A DNA stretch of 36,954 bases from Oxalobacteraceae bacterium (GTDB lineage Bacteria > Pseudomonadota > Gammaproteobacteria > Burkholderiales > Burkholderiaceae_D): contig JAJTGD010000018.1 of NCBI GenBank assembly GCA_021299035.1, forward strand, positions 1-36,954. Direction: 5' to 3'. The position numbers were made by a program, and so were the translations under genes. The notes beneath the pieces were generated by a model. That model ran no database searches, was not told the DNA's origin, and saw only the letters and a list, made by a program, of their open reading frames with translations. Shown here piece by piece: positions 17,254 through 24,518 of this stretch (its first letter is position 1; every line of letters begins with the position of its first letter).

Positions 17254-18021
17254 TCAGGCGGTTTGCGCATCCTTCAAATAATGCCGTGCGTACCTGCTAT
17301 CCAATCTGAATAAGGGCAACATCATAAACAAATCTGCCGTATGAAAATCTGGATCCCAAGCAGGCTCGCTACAGATCCAAGCACCGCTCCTTAAATAACC
17401 CTTGATCAGCGGCGGAACTTGCAAGACCTCATGCGTCGGGCCATCATGCAACTCGTACTTCAATTTTGGCGACACACGATATTCTTCAGGACACAAATTT
17501 TCTTTGGCTAGCTTTCTGTAAAGCGCGTTGACTGAGCCACCACCGTCAGCGAGGCTGACGCTTGCACAACCTATCAAGAATTGTGCTCGTTCTCGCTGCA
17601 TACAAGAAGCCAGTCCAGACCACAGCATCATGATGACACCGCCATGTCGGTAGTCGGGATGTATGCATGCACGGCCAGCTTCGATGATAGAGTCTCGAAT
17701 CGGCGAGAGCTTGCCAAGATCAAATTCTTTTTCGGAGTAGAAGGTTTTGGTCTTTTTCAAGCCGTGACGAGTGAGGACCCGGTAGGTCCCCACGACCTCA
17801 CCCGTTCGGGTATCGCGTACGATGAGGTGGTCACAGAATTCATCAAATTCGTCACGTTCTAGCCCATCGGAATTCTGTAGCGCCTGTAAGCCGGTAGCTT
17901 CAACGAAAACTTTATATCGCAATCGCTGTACTTCCCTGATTTGCTCTTGGGTATTCGCTATGCTCAGGTTAAGCTTCGGAAAGTTTGCCTTCCCATCGGA
18001 ACTGACTGTGATCAAGCGCAT
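17254..18021 (-). CDS. olsB: OlsB-type L-ornithine N-alpha-acyltransferase (GNAT)
   Basis: OlsB transfers a 3-hydroxyacyl group from ACP to the alpha-amino group of ornithine, giving lyso-ornithine lipid, the first step to a phosphorus-free membrane lipid. The 255-residue protein shows LRYKVFVEATG (about 34-44), the acidic RDEFDEFCDHLIV, VVGTYRVL, YSEKEFDL and EAGRACIHPDYR of this GNAT subfamily, often annotated as hemolysin-like. AAGGAGG lies at ideal distance from the ATG at 18021, preferred to a GTG two codons upstream. No olsA is adjacent, so the second acylation must be encoded elsewhere or by a generic acyltransferase. A Pho-box-like repeat lies about 55 bp upstream. Another acyl-homoserine-lactone-synthase-like GNAT is less likely. 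Confidence 0.75.
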   Translation of the reverse strand: MRLITVSSDGKANFPKLNLSIANTQEQIREVQRLRYKVFVEATGLQALQNSDGLERDEFDEFCDHLIVRDTRTGEVVGTYRVLTRHGLKKTKTFYSEKEFDLGKLSPIRDSIIEAGRACIHPDYRHGGVIMMLWSGLASCMQRERAQFLIGCASVSLADGGGSVNALYRKLAKENLCPEEYRVSPKLKYELHDGPTHEVLQVPPLIKGYLRSGAWICSEPAWDPDFHTADLFMMLPLFRLDSRYARHYLKDAQTA

Positions 18022-18075
18022 AATCACTCCTCCTTATGATCGGGGTGGAATGTATCAGCGACAATTTTCAATTTC

Positions 18076-18093
18076 GTGACTTATTGATGACAA
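18076..18093 (-). promoter_or_regulatory. Candidate Pho box upstream of olsB
   Basis: The minus strand reads TTGTCATCAATAAGTCAC, with GTCA half-sites 11 bp apart and 14 of 18 positions agreeing with the Pho-box consensus. It is 55 bp before the olsB start and correctly oriented for it. It also sits immediately before the divergent gene at 18098. Confidence 0.55.
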
Positions 18094-18097
18094 CAAT

Positions 18098-18490
18098 ATG
18101 AATCAGCTGTTTACAAAAGATTATTTTGAGCGCGCAGATTTTCTCATCAACAGAAAAATCCGCCACCTATTAAGAACACCGCTCTTTTTAGTGTCAGTCG
18201 CCCTATTCACTGGACCCGCAGGTATCGCGTATGCAGGCCAGCTGCATTACTGCGAATCTGTCGCCGCGAATGCTGAAGCATTTACCGAGGAGCGAAAGAA
18301 GGGGTTTACAAAAAATCAGGTGAAAGAAAATGCTCGACTCATTGCCCAGCAACGTGAGCTTGACCAAGGTACGCTAGCGGCTTGGTATGCCGAGATCGAA
18401 TGGGTGTTCAATAACCCACAAAGACGGTATGGCCCTGTGGCTAGCCGACAGCGTCGCTTGGAGGATTGTCTTGCTAACGGCGGGAAGTAA
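18098..18490 (+). CDS. Small exported hypothetical protein
   Basis: 130 residues, family not recognised. A basic N-terminus (INRKIRHLLR) precedes a hydrophobic stretch ending in IAYA-GQ, consistent with Sec export and cleavage near residue 46. The mature part is about 84 residues and polar, with a Cys near each end (YCESV and EDCLANGG) that could form a disulfide in the periplasm. It has a probable long helix with NARLIAQQRELDQ. There is no strong Shine-Dalgarno before the ATG. It is divergent from olsB across a 76-bp gap containing a Pho-box-like repeat, so it may belong to the same response. Confidence 0.6.
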   Translation: MNQLFTKDYFERADFLINRKIRHLLRTPLFLVSVALFTGPAGIAYAGQLHYCESVAANAEAFTEERKKGFTKNQVKENARLIAQQRELDQGTLAAWYAEIEWVFNNPQRRYGPVASRQRRLEDCLANGGK

Positions 18491-18615
18491 CTTCGTTAAC
18501 AATAATTTTCCTGCGCATTGGTATCAACGACGGGGACATTGCCTGATCCTGCAAGTTGAAAGTTGCGGGCAAGCCTAGAGGACATCGGACCGGACGCCAC
18601 AGATAGGGGACTGGA

Positions 18616-18676
18616 GCGCGGTGATGCATGCCCCATTACGAGTGCGATTGGTATTCTGCCGAGCGAATCACCGCGC
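18616..18676. repeat. Perfect 10-bp inverted repeat with 41-nt spacer
   Basis: GCGCGGTGAT (18616-18625) is matched by ATCACCGCGC (18667-18676). No T-run follows. It lies just before the Pho box at 18691 and may be the 3' structure of the 18098-18490 transcript or an operator. Confidence 0.5.
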
Positions 18677-18690
18677 AGCAAGACATGGAG

Positions 18691-18721
18691 TTGTCATATT
18701 TGTGTCATCAGACTAAATAAT
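18691..18721 (+). promoter_or_regulatory. Candidate Pho-box promoter of the second H1-like gene
   Basis: TTGTCATATTTGTGTCAT (18691-18708) carries two TGTCAT half-sites 11 bp apart and agrees with the consensus at 15 of 18 positions. AATAAT at 18716-18721 can serve as the -10. The start codon is at 18778 in the same direction. Confidence 0.62.
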
Positions 18722-18777
18722 TTATATTATTTTCCCGCCTAAGATCACATGGCTGAATGTCTTGAAGGAGATGCGAG

Positions 18778-19314
18778 ATGATCAACACCGCCACCCCCAC
18801 CGCCGCCGCAGAAGAACCCCAGGTTGCTGACAAACCCGCCACGAAAAAATCACCCGCTGCTAAGAAAAGTGCTGCGAAAAAATCACCCGCTGCTAAGAAA
18901 AGTGCTGCTAAAAAATCATCCGGGGCCAGAAAGAAAGCTGCTGCAAAAAAAACGGTGAGCAGATCTGCCCAAGGCAAGCTCGCGAAAAAGGCCGCGTCCA
19001 AGGCTGCTGCAAAAACTAAGCCGGTAAAGCTGGCGAAGCAGCCCAAGCAAAAGGCCGCGAAGCCAAAAACCACGAAAGCAGACAAACCCAAAAAACCGAA
19101 ACTTGTGCGCGATGGCTTCACCATGCCCGAGCAAGAATATGCCTTACTGGGTCAGATTAAAAAAGCCTGTCAAGCTGGCGGTATCGCTATCAAGAAGAGC
19201 GAGTTGCTACGTATTGGCGTTGCCCAACTAGCTGCGATGAACCTCAAGAAACTGAAGGCAGCACAGGCTGCCCTCACCCCGCTCAAGGCTGGGCGACCCA
19301 AAAAATCCAAGTAA
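18778..19314 (+). CDS. Lys/Ala-rich H1-like protein with C-terminal RHH-like domain (paralogue 2)
   Basis: 178 residues. Residues about 22-106 form a Lys/Ala/Pro-rich tail with an 11-residue repeat, KKSPAAKKSAA, encoded by near-identical 33-bp units from 18844. The C-terminal domain (about 108-160) has LVRDGFTMP, helix EYALLGQIKKACQAGG and IKKSELLRIGV, as in paralogue 1 (14982-15416). The end is KAGRPKKSK, AT-hook-like. AAGGAG lies 7 nt before the ATG. The Pho-box-like promoter upstream suggests induction in phosphate starvation. It is probably a DNA-compacting or regulatory protein (inference). A long reverse-strand frame here is a low-complexity artefact. Confidence 0.78.
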   Translation: MINTATPTAAAEEPQVADKPATKKSPAAKKSAAKKSPAAKKSAAKKSSGARKKAAAKKTVSRSAQGKLAKKAASKAAAKTKPVKLAKQPKQKAAKPKTTKADKPKKPKLVRDGFTMPEQEYALLGQIKKACQAGGIAIKKSELLRIGVAQLAAMNLKKLKAAQAALTPLKAGRPKKSK

Positions 19315-19332
19315 GCGGCGGCGCTCGCTGTG

Positions 19333-19369
19333 ACCGTTGCCGGTCTATGCGCCCTTTACCGGCAACGGT
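19333..19369. terminator. Strong hairpin after the second H1-like gene
   Basis: ACCGTTGCCGGT (19333-19344) pairs perfectly with ACCGGCAACGGT (19358-19369) around a 13-nt loop. It lies 19 bp after the stop codon. The T-run of a classical intrinsic terminator is missing. Confidence 0.5.
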
Positions 19370-19421
19370 GAGTGGCTTGCCCGAATCCGAGGACTGAGCT
19401 GTGCGATTGGCCGCTACCACG

Positions 19422-19439
19422 CTGTAATGCAAGCTTCAC
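19422..19439 (+). promoter_or_regulatory. Weak Pho-box-like sequence upstream of phoX
   Basis: CTGTAATGCAAGCTTCAC has 12 of 18 consensus positions, with the outer parts of the two half-sites preserved at 11-bp spacing. It lies about 85 bp before the phoX ATG. Chance cannot be excluded. Confidence 0.3.
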
Positions 19440-19476
19440 AAAACAATGGTGAAATAGTGCAATACCAATCAGATGA

Positions 19477-19510
19477 GCGGTCTTCTTGCAGGATGGGCCA
19501 AGAAGACCGC
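19477..19510. repeat. Perfect 12-bp hairpin in the phoX leader
   Basis: GCGGTCTTCTTG (19477-19488) pairs with CAAGAAGACCGC (19499-19510) around a 10-nt loop. It ends 14 nt before the phoX ATG, where a Shine-Dalgarno would be expected and none is visible. It may control translation. Confidence 0.6.
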
Positions 19511-19524
19511 CCACGCTCACCACT

Positions 19525-21675
19525 ATGCAAGATCACAAAGACAGCCTAGCAGTAGACTTTCAGGCCGTTCTTCAGCAAAGGCTTTCACGCCGGGGATTGC
19601 TGAAGGGTTCATTGGCAGCCGCGAGTACCAGTTATCTCGGCGTAGGCGGTCTCGCCGCTTCAAGCTCGAGCGATGCGCAGGCCGCTGGGCCGCGACTGCG
19701 TTTGAATTTCAACACGGTAGCCAAAGGTCTCGATGACTTAGTTCGGCTACCAGCGGGTTACTCGTACAAGATGTTACTCGCTACGGGCGACCCGATTGCA
19801 GCGGGGATTCCTGCCTATACCAACACTGGCGCAGACGAGGCGAGCAGTTTCGCTCGCCGCGCCGGTGACCATAACGACGGCATGCATTTCTTTGGTATGA
19901 ATACCAAAGGCCGGTGGGATGCAAAGTCGTCGGATCGCGCTCTACTGTGCGTGAACCATGAGGCTATTACCAGTGCCTTTTTGCATCCGAATGGGCAAAC
20001 CATTGTCGATGGCAAGCGCACGGTGGATAGCGAAGTGCTTAAGGAAATGTTGGCGCACGGCGTGAGCGTTATTGAAGTTCGCCGCAAAGCGGGTACCTAT
20101 GAAGTGCAAACGGATTCACCGCGTAATCGCCGCATCACCACCATGACCGAGATGGAAATTAGTGGACCTGCTGCCGGTAGCCCGCTGATGATCACGCGTT
20201 ACTCGCCCACTGGCAAGCGCACGCGCGGCACACTCGGTAACTGTGCCAACGGCCATACCCCTTGGGGAACCTATCTCACTTGTGAAGAAAACTGGGCTGG
20301 CTATTTCCGACGCCCTGCAGCGGATGACGCGAAACGTAGCGGGCAGCAACTCACCGCATTGAAGCGCTATAACCTTGCAGGCAACGGGCGTGAGCTATGG
20401 GCGACCGCCGGCCCTGATGGGAACGATCAACGCTTTAGCCGCTGGGATGCCTCGGTGATGGGTTCTTCTACCGATGGCAGTGACGATTTCCGGAATGCGC
20501 CGAACACCTTCGGTTGGGTAGTCGAGATTGATCCGTTCAATCCAGACGTCGCACCCAAAAAACGTACGGCACTTGGTCGCTTCGCGCATGAGGGTGCCTG
20601 GCCGGGCCCGGTGCGCCCTGGTCACCCTTTGGTGTGGTACATGGGCTGTGATGCGCGGGGTGAGTACATTTATAAATTTGTTTCTGCCAAAGCTTGGGAT
20701 CCCGCAGACGCTGGCAAAGGTATCTCGGCCGGTGACAAATACCTTGATGACGGTCGTCTGTATGCCGCACGCTTTAATGCCGACGGTGGCGGTGATTGGC
20801 TTGAGCTGAGTCTGGGGCAAAACACTATCGACAGCAAAAACGCTACCTATCCCTTTGCGAATCAAGCAGACGTCTTGATTCATGCTCGACTCGCCGCCGA
20901 CGCGGCAGGGGCCACCAAAATGGATAGGCCCGAGTGGGGTGCAGTGAACCCGCGAAATGGCGAGGTTTACATGACCCTTACCTACAACCCGTCGCGCGAC
21001 TTCAACAAACTAGATGCCGCTAATCCTCGCTTCTACACTGACTCCAAAGCCGGCAAGCAAGGGCGAGGTAACGTCAACGGCCACATCATCCGCTGGGCAG
21101 AGCACGATAGCCAGCAAGGTGCCACACGGTTCAACTGGGACGTGTTCTTGTTCGCGGCACGCGAGAGCGCTGACCGTGACAACGTCAACCTCTCCGGTCT
21201 GGATGCCAGCAATGATTTTTCTTCACCGGATGGGCTCTGGTTCTCCCAAAGCGGCTTGCTGTGGATAGAGACGGATGACAGCGCCTATACCGATACCAGT
21301 AACTGCATGCTGCTAGCCGCAATACCTGGGGCGGTGGGCGATGGCAGTCAACGCGAGATCATCAGCCGCGACGGTGATCAGCAAAAAAGTATTCGCACCC
21401 CCGTCGGCGCTGAAGCCTCGCCGGATACACTGCGTCGATTCCTTGTAGGCCCGGTCGATTGCGAGATCACAGGCTTGGCCGAGTCACCTGATGGTAAGGC
21501 CTTATTCGTCAATATCCAGCACCCTGGTGAGACCACTAATGGCAAGGGTTTTGATATCGCCAAGCCGAATACCTATCTCAGCCATTGGCCGGACGGTGGC
21601 AATGCGCGACCACGCTCCGCCACTATCGTGATCACGCGTGACGATGGCGGGCCGATTGGAGCCGATCTGGTCTGA
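19525..21675 (+). CDS. phoX: PhoX-family alkaline phosphatase, TAT-exported
   Basis: PhoX phosphatases (DUF839 family) use calcium and iron and release phosphate from organic esters outside the cytoplasm. The 716-residue protein has a twin-arginine signal, SRRGLLKGSLAAA (Arg22-Arg23), followed by a Ser/Ala region and AQAAGP as likely cleavage area. Family features include ARRAGDHNDGMHFF, LCVNHEAIT, NGHTPWGTYLTCEENWAG with the conserved Cys, and LSGLDASNDFSSPDGLWF near the C-terminus. The ATG at 19525 is chosen; the frame extends back to a TTG at 19486, but that stretch forms a strong hairpin. A weak Pho-box-like repeat lies upstream. It is followed by the plcP operon in the same direction. 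Confidence 0.88.
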   Translation: MQDHKDSLAVDFQAVLQQRLSRRGLLKGSLAAASTSYLGVGGLAASSSSDAQAAGPRLRLNFNTVAKGLDDLVRLPAGYSYKMLLATGDPIAAGIPAYTNTGADEASSFARRAGDHNDGMHFFGMNTKGRWDAKSSDRALLCVNHEAITSAFLHPNGQTIVDGKRTVDSEVLKEMLAHGVSVIEVRRKAGTYEVQTDSPRNRRITTMTEMEISGPAAGSPLMITRYSPTGKRTRGTLGNCANGHTPWGTYLTCEENWAGYFRRPAADDAKRSGQQLTALKRYNLAGNGRELWATAGPDGNDQRFSRWDASVMGSSTDGSDDFRNAPNTFGWVVEIDPFNPDVAPKKRTALGRFAHEGAWPGPVRPGHPLVWYMGCDARGEYIYKFVSAKAWDPADAGKGISAGDKYLDDGRLYAARFNADGGGDWLELSLGQNTIDSKNATYPFANQADVLIHARLAADAAGATKMDRPEWGAVNPRNGEVYMTLTYNPSRDFNKLDAANPRFYTDSKAGKQGRGNVNGHIIRWAEHDSQQGATRFNWDVFLFAARESADRDNVNLSGLDASNDFSSPDGLWFSQSGLLWIETDDSAYTDTSNCMLLAAIPGAVGDGSQREIISRDGDQQKSIRTPVGAEASPDTLRRFLVGPVDCEITGLAESPDGKALFVNIQHPGETTNGKGFDIAKPNTYLSHWPDGGNARPRSATIVITRDDGGPIGADLV

Positions 21676-21695
21676 TGCGATTCTTGTCGATTGCA

Positions 21696-21724
21696 ATGTC
21701 ATACAACCGACATATTGCTGTCAT
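21696..21724 (+). promoter_or_regulatory. Candidate triple Pho box of the plcP-agt operon
   Basis: TGTCAT at 21697, CGACAT at 21708 and TGTCAT at 21719 form three half-sites with an exact 11-bp period. Each overlapping pair agrees with the 18-bp consensus at 14 positions. It lies 55-80 bp before the plcP start and is correctly oriented. Confidence 0.65.
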
Positions 21725-21778
21725 GGTAATGAAGTAATTCTCCATTAATGTGTGCTCACCGTGTATCGGAGAGCATGA

Positions 21779-22660
21779 ATGAATCAGCGACAAGCTTTCA
21801 CAGAATTAAAACAAAAAAAGAAGCTACCGAAGCACCCGCTTTACAAACCGGTTCCACTCCGATTCCGAACCATCTTCATTTCTGACATTCACCTTGGCAC
21901 GAGTGGCTGCCAAGCCAAGCGCCTACTGGAATTCCTCAAAGCCACTGAATCCGACAAGCTTTATTTGGTTGGCGATATCGTCGACGGCTGGCAACTTAAA
22001 CGTCGCTGGTACTGGCACCAGACCCACAATGACGTCGTTCAAGTGGTTCTGAAAAAGGCGAGAAAAGGAACTAAAGTCATCTTCGTGCCGGGCAACCACG
22101 ATGAGTCAGTTCGGCAGTTCATCGGGCTAGACTTTGGTGGCATCAAGATTCGTGATGAATTAGTCCATAAGACCGCCGATGGCCGCAAGCTGCTGGTGTT
22201 ACATGGTGATCGCTTCGATGGCGTGATCGCCTGCGCAAAGTGGCTGGCCTACGTGGGCGATTCGCTGTACACCATGATTCTGAAATTTAACCAGTACTAC
22301 AACAATTGGCGGGCGCGTGTCGGTCTGCCGTACTGGTCCTTATCGCAATACCTCAAGCTGAAAGTGAAAAACGCGGTCAGCTACATCACCTCCTTTGAGG
22401 AGGCTCTGGCGGCTGAGGCGCGTAAGAAAGGTTTGGATGGCGTGATCTGCGGCCATATTCACAAGCCGGAGATTCGGGACATTGACGGCATCTTGTATTG
22501 CAATGATGGCGATTGGGTCGAGAGTTTGTCAGCGCTGGTAGAAGAGCCCAGCGGCGAATTACGACTGGTTGATTGGCATGAAATCATGCTGCGCTGGGAG
22601 CAAGCGCAACTCAAGAAAGAGGAAGAACACGAGGATGAGCTATGCATGCAACCCGCGTGA
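21779..22660 (+). CDS. plcP: PlcP-type phospholipase C (metallophosphatase fold)
   Basis: In rhizobia and marine bacteria PlcP removes phosphate head groups from phospholipids during phosphate starvation, giving diacylglycerol for new lipids. The 293-residue calcineurin-like protein shows FISDIHLGTSGCQAKRLLEF (Asp36, His38), VGDIVDG (Asp66), VPGNHDE, LHGDRFDG and ICGHIHKPE, so all metal-binding blocks are present. A basic, possibly membrane-associating N-terminus (KQKKKLPKHP) precedes the domain. CGGAGAG lies 5 nt before the ATG. Database annotation would often say UDP-2,3-diacylglucosamine diphosphatase (LpxH-like). The longer size, the GTSGCQA motif and the overlapping glycosyltransferase gene favour PlcP. 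The reading frame overlaps the next gene by 19 bp. Confidence 0.78.
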   Translation: MNQRQAFTELKQKKKLPKHPLYKPVPLRFRTIFISDIHLGTSGCQAKRLLEFLKATESDKLYLVGDIVDGWQLKRRWYWHQTHNDVVQVVLKKARKGTKVIFVPGNHDESVRQFIGLDFGGIKIRDELVHKTADGRKLLVLHGDRFDGVIACAKWLAYVGDSLYTMILKFNQYYNNWRARVGLPYWSLSQYLKLKVKNAVSYITSFEEALAAEARKKGLDGVICGHIHKPEIRDIDGILYCNDGDWVESLSALVEEPSGELRLVDWHEIMLRWEQAQLKKEEEHEDELCMQPA

Positions 22661-23946
22661 CCGACTATTCCATACCTGTGAGTGGATTGAGCGGCGGGCT
22701 TGGTGCCGAGTTGAATAGTGGATTGAGTAGCGGGTTAAATGGTGGGCTGGATAGTGGCCTAAGCAGCGGCCTTGAGTTTGTACCGTCCTTTTCGATCGAT
22801 AGCCCCAGCGCGGAAGATAGTCGCAAACGTATCCTCATGCTGTCGGTATCCGCAGGGAACGGTCACGTGCGCGCCGCCGAAGCCTTGGTCGCGCATGCGC
22901 GTGCTGACTTCCCTGCCATCTCGGTTCGCCATCAGGATGTGCTGCAGTTGGTACCGCGGTGGTTCAGCAAGATTTATCGCGATGTATATATGGCGTTGGC
23001 GCATCGACTCCCCGATGCCTGGGGTTGGCTGTACCGGGCAACGGATGCAGCAGCGCCGGGAAGTTTGGGTATACGCGCGCGCAAGGCAATACAAACACTG
23101 TGTGCATCACGCCTGCTTGATGAAATCCGGCGCTACCAGCCGGACATGATTATCTGCACCCACTTTCTGCCTGCAGAGATTTTGGCGGATGCGCGCTTGA
23201 AGCAACAAGTCACTTGCCCGATCTGGGTACAAGTCACCGACTTCGACCTTCACCCAATCTGGGTACAGCCGGGTATCAGTGGCTACTTTGTCGCGAATGA
23301 CGAACTGGCCTACCGACTGTATGCACAGGGCGTCCCCAGCTCGCGCGTTGTTGTAACGGGTATCCCGTTGATGCCGGGCTTCGCCATGCCGCCCGATCGC
23401 AGCTCGGTATCCCGACAACTTGGATTTGATCCGCAAAAAACCACCCTACTGATAATGAACGGTGGCGCTGGCGCTGGACTGCAACAATCGCTAGTGCAAT
23501 CCTTACTGAAGCAGCATCCGGATTTACAGTTGATTGTACTGACGGGTCGTAACAACGCACTGCGCGAATCACTGCAATCAATCGAAGCGTTTTTTCCCAC
23601 CCGCCTACGTGCCTTGGGTTTCATTGATGATGTGTATCGGCTAATGGCCTGCGCTGATCTGGCGATCACCAAGCCCGGCGGGCTATCGACCTCCGAGTGT
23701 CTCGCGATGGGGTTGCCGATGCTACTGGTGAATCCCATCCCAGGTCAGGAAGAGCGCAATGCAGCATGGTTGATTCAAGAGGGTGCTGCGCTACGCGCCG
23801 ATGATCCTGCTACCCTGCAATTTCGTTTGCAACGATTACTCAACGATCGACACAAGCTTGAAGCCATGCGCTCCCGTGCGCGATCACTCGCCAAGCCATT
23901 TGCGGCACGTGAAGTCCTGCAGCTAGCACGTACAGTGACTCGGTGA
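22642..23946 (+). CDS. agt: Agt/MGDG-synthase-type diacylglycerol glycosyltransferase
   Basis: This family adds sugar (glucose or glucuronate in Agrobacterium Agt) to diacylglycerol, making glycolipids that replace phospholipids. The 434 residues carry an MGDG-synthase N-terminal domain (RILMLSVSAGNGHVRAAEAL at about 63-82) and a GT28 C-terminal domain with ITKPGGLSTSECLAMGLP and NPIPGQEERNA (about 345-378). Residues about 14-45 are an unusual Gly-Leu-rich repeat (SGL-xx-GL) not expected for the family. The ATG at 22642 follows GAGGATGAGCT and overlaps the plcP 3' end, implying translational coupling. PlcP would supply its diacylglycerol substrate. The sugar donor cannot be told from sequence by eye. 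Confidence 0.8.
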   Translation: MHATRVTDYSIPVSGLSGGLGAELNSGLSSGLNGGLDSGLSSGLEFVPSFSIDSPSAEDSRKRILMLSVSAGNGHVRAAEALVAHARADFPAISVRHQDVLQLVPRWFSKIYRDVYMALAHRLPDAWGWLYRATDAAAPGSLGIRARKAIQTLCASRLLDEIRRYQPDMIICTHFLPAEILADARLKQQVTCPIWVQVTDFDLHPIWVQPGISGYFVANDELAYRLYAQGVPSSRVVVTGIPLMPGFAMPPDRSSVSRQLGFDPQKTTLLIMNGGAGAGLQQSLVQSLLKQHPDLQLIVLTGRNNALRESLQSIEAFFPTRLRALGFIDDVYRLMACADLAITKPGGLSTSECLAMGLPMLLVNPIPGQEERNAAWLIQEGAALRADDPATLQFRLQRLLNDRHKLEAMRSRARSLAKPFAAREVLQLARTVTR

Positions 23947-23948
23947 CG

Positions 23949-24416
23949 ATGGCGAACTTCTCGATGCCGGACTATATGGTCACGCTGGGCTTTGTGGTGT
24001 TACTTGGATTTTTTTTCGCGAAGCTCGAGATCGCGATTGAGGGCGATGCCGGCTGGGCTGCCAACCTACCGACCTGGCGCATCGAGAAGCATTGGTTACT
24101 CGATCTATTCTGGGGTGGTCGCGAGATGACGGGCTACCATGCCTGGGCATTTTCACTGATCGCGCTGTTCTTTCACTTCCCGCTGATTTTTTCTGGCGAC
24201 TTTAGCTGGGCTGCAGAGCAACGTGCACTCGCTTCCATCATGCTGTTCTGGGTCAGTGAGGATTTTCTCTGGTTTGTATTGAACCCGGCATTCGGCTTGC
24301 GCCGGTTCGAAAAAACTCACGCCGGCTGGCACCGTCACTGGTGGATGGGTGCGCCGATTGAGTACTGGATTTTTACACCGCTGGGCTTGTGGTGGATGTA
24401 TTCGTCATACCAATGA
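23949..24416 (+). CDS. Unknown four-helix membrane protein in the plcP-agt operon
   Basis: About 155 residues with four hydrophobic segments (about 8-30, 63-83, 95-118 and 137-153). Between the last two lies the striking loop FEKTHAGWHRHWWMGAPIEY, rich in His, Trp and Arg, which suggests a catalytic or head-group-binding site at the membrane face. I do not recognise a characterised family. The start is the ATG 2 bp after the agt stop; a GTG two codons earlier overlaps that stop. The tight spacing makes it the third gene of the plcP-agt unit. A role in the same lipid remodelling, such as modifying, flipping or helping to make the glycolipid, is inference only. Confidence 0.72.
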   Translation: MANFSMPDYMVTLGFVVLLGFFFAKLEIAIEGDAGWAANLPTWRIEKHWLLDLFWGGREMTGYHAWAFSLIALFFHFPLIFSGDFSWAAEQRALASIMLFWVSEDFLWFVLNPAFGLRRFEKTHAGWHRHWWMGAPIEYWIFTPLGLWWMYSSYQ

Positions 24417-24518
24417 ATACGCTTTTAACTAGAGCGAAGCGCATGACGATAATTCACCGCACAGTCGGTAAAAGATAAAACGCGCGGAATATTACTCGCC
24501 TAGGGATTAAGAAACTCG

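Noticed and set aside
18496-18681. 61-codon minus-strand frame
   Set aside because: No ribosome-binding site, no domain, and it covers the inverted repeat at 18616-18676.
18708-19124. 138-codon minus-strand frame rich in Phe, Leu and Ala
   Set aside because: It is the complement of the Lys/Ala repeat of the H1-like gene; the apparent membrane protein arises from AAG/GCT repeats read backwards.
21779-22660. Reading this as LpxH of lipid A synthesis
   Set aside because: Fold and metal motifs agree, but the length, the GTSGCQA motif, the Pho-box repeat and the overlapping diacylglycerol glycosyltransferase fit PlcP better. Activity data would still be decisive.
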